From Bacteroidia bacterium (lineage in GTDB: Bacteria; Bacteroidota; Bacteroidia; Bacteroidales; Azobacteroidaceae), in the NCBI GenBank assembly GCA_025996865.1, contig BNTV01000024.1, forward strand, positions 1-44,336: a DNA stretch of 44,336 nt. The letters are read 5' to 3'. The notes under the pieces are model-generated. The model saw only the letters and a list, made by a program, of their open reading frames with translations, searched no databases and was not told the origin of the DNA. A program made the position numbers and the translations under genes. Below, in pieces: positions 43,839-44,336 of this stretch (positions within the stretch are counted from its first letter, which is position 1; each line of letters opens with the position of its first letter).

Positions 43839-44336
43839 TTTTGTAGCTAATGTTTGGAATAACTATTGATTCCCGGTTTTCATCCACCGTTTTTGTTTTG
43901 AAATTGTATCTGTGTCCGTAAAATTCTTTATAGCCTGTGGCATTCAACATCTTAATGGCAAATTCGTGTGACCGGTTCTTTTTGTTTATCTTGTAGCTCA
44001 CTGTAAAATGCGCTAAAAAGGCAGGAGAAAGTTGCTTTGAAAATGCTTGTGTTTCATTATAAATAGCATCTTCTTCCAACAATGAAGAGACATTATCAAC
44101 CGGCGAATACCGGTCTCCACCCTGATAAGAAAGGCGCATATTGGCATTGAAAATATTTTGTTTGTATTTTCCGACCATCCATTCTTTTCCGATTAAGAAA
44201 TTGGCAAGAAAATTGCGGTTAAAACGGGTATTCCTCCAAATCCCGTCTCCTCCGCGATAACGGGATTCAAATAAGGAACCGGTCAACATGAAATAATATC
44301 CCTGTGACATAAATTTTTCAAATGTGATGTCAATAC
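43828..44336 (-). CDS. TonB-dependent receptor, C-terminal barrel part (5' end outside the window)
   Basis: About 169 residues are seen; the frame continues past the right edge (IDITFEKFMSQGYYFMLTGS). The sequence has barrel strands: SLFESRYRG, FNRNFLANFLIGKEW, FNANMRLSYQGGDRYSPVD, SPAFLAHFTVSYKINKKNRS, and the ending IVIPNISYKIEF with a C-terminal Phe. This end fits Bacteroidetes TonB-dependent receptors with an N-terminal carboxypeptidase-like domain rather than SusC. The substrate is unknown. Confidence 0.8.
   Translation of the reverse strand, partial: IDITFEKFMSQGYYFMLTGSLFESRYRGGDGIWRNTRFNRNFLANFLIGKEWMVGKYKQNIFNANMRLSYQGGDRYSPVDNVSSLLEEDAIYNETQAFSKQLSPAFLAHFTVSYKINKKNRSHEFAIKMLNATGYKEFYGHRYNFKTKTVDENRESIVIPNISYKIEF

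Noticed and set aside
1..44336. CRISPR arrays, tRNA/rRNA genes, complete insertion sequences, phage attachment sites
   Set aside because: Looked for evenly spaced direct repeats, cloverleaf sequences and transposase motifs on both strands; none was convincing by eye.

Overview
The window comes from a strictly Bacteroidetes-type genome, most likely an anaerobic Bacteroidales. Supporting signs are two SusC/SusD pairs, type IX secretion genes (porX, porW/sprE), a TssD-type (Bacteroidetes) type VI tube pair, TAnnTTTG -7 promoter boxes, and weak or absent Shine-Dalgarno sequences. The species cannot be named from the sequence alone.

Layout. 1-872: the 5' part of a membrane-anchored lectin-like protein, with an in-frame duplicated N-terminus. 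1069-9722: housekeeping and small operons: dnaK, a DUF554 membrane protein, purM, a TIGR01212 radical SAM protein, an ECF sigma factor operon with its anti-sigma-like partner and two exported proteins, and an orphan frameshifted VapB-type antitoxin. 9078-16961 (minus): porW, porX, a DUF3352-like/MORN protein and rnhB, packed with overlapping or near-touching ends. 17102-17908 (minus): an ABC-3 metal permease whose 3' end runs into repeat DNA.

18094-43527 is a polysaccharide-utilisation region aimed at alpha-mannosidic glycans: GH38 alpha-mannosidase, a putative surface glycan-binding lipoprotein, SusC1/SusD1 and two small lipoproteins, closed by a strong terminator; then SusC2/SusD2 and a DUF3823 lipoprotein; then a ceramidase-fold hydrolase and a GH92 alpha-mannosidase. 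A near-identical block of about 105 bp lies upstream of both halves (17944-18049 and 28811-28915), each followed at the same distance by a -7 box, so the two halves are probably co-regulated. No dedicated regulator and no endo-acting glycosidase is visible in the window.

The most unusual part is an AT-rich, opposite-strand island (about 35233-39859) inserted between SusD2/DUF3823 and the ceramidase/GH92 genes. In transcription order it holds two TssD (Hcp-like) tube proteins, a two-TM protein, a 35-aa ORF that overlaps the next start, a putative cargo/effector of 322 aa, and two tandem membrane-anchored ankyrin proteins. Three decayed copies of the effector's C-terminal tail are interleaved with the ankyrin genes. 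I read this as an orphan type VI effector-immunity array that grew by duplication of tail-plus-immunity cassettes. The toxin activity is not recognisable.

The right edge holds a collapsed DUF4143 ATPase remnant and the C-terminal barrel of another TonB-dependent receptor. No rRNA, tRNA, CRISPR array or complete insertion sequence was seen.
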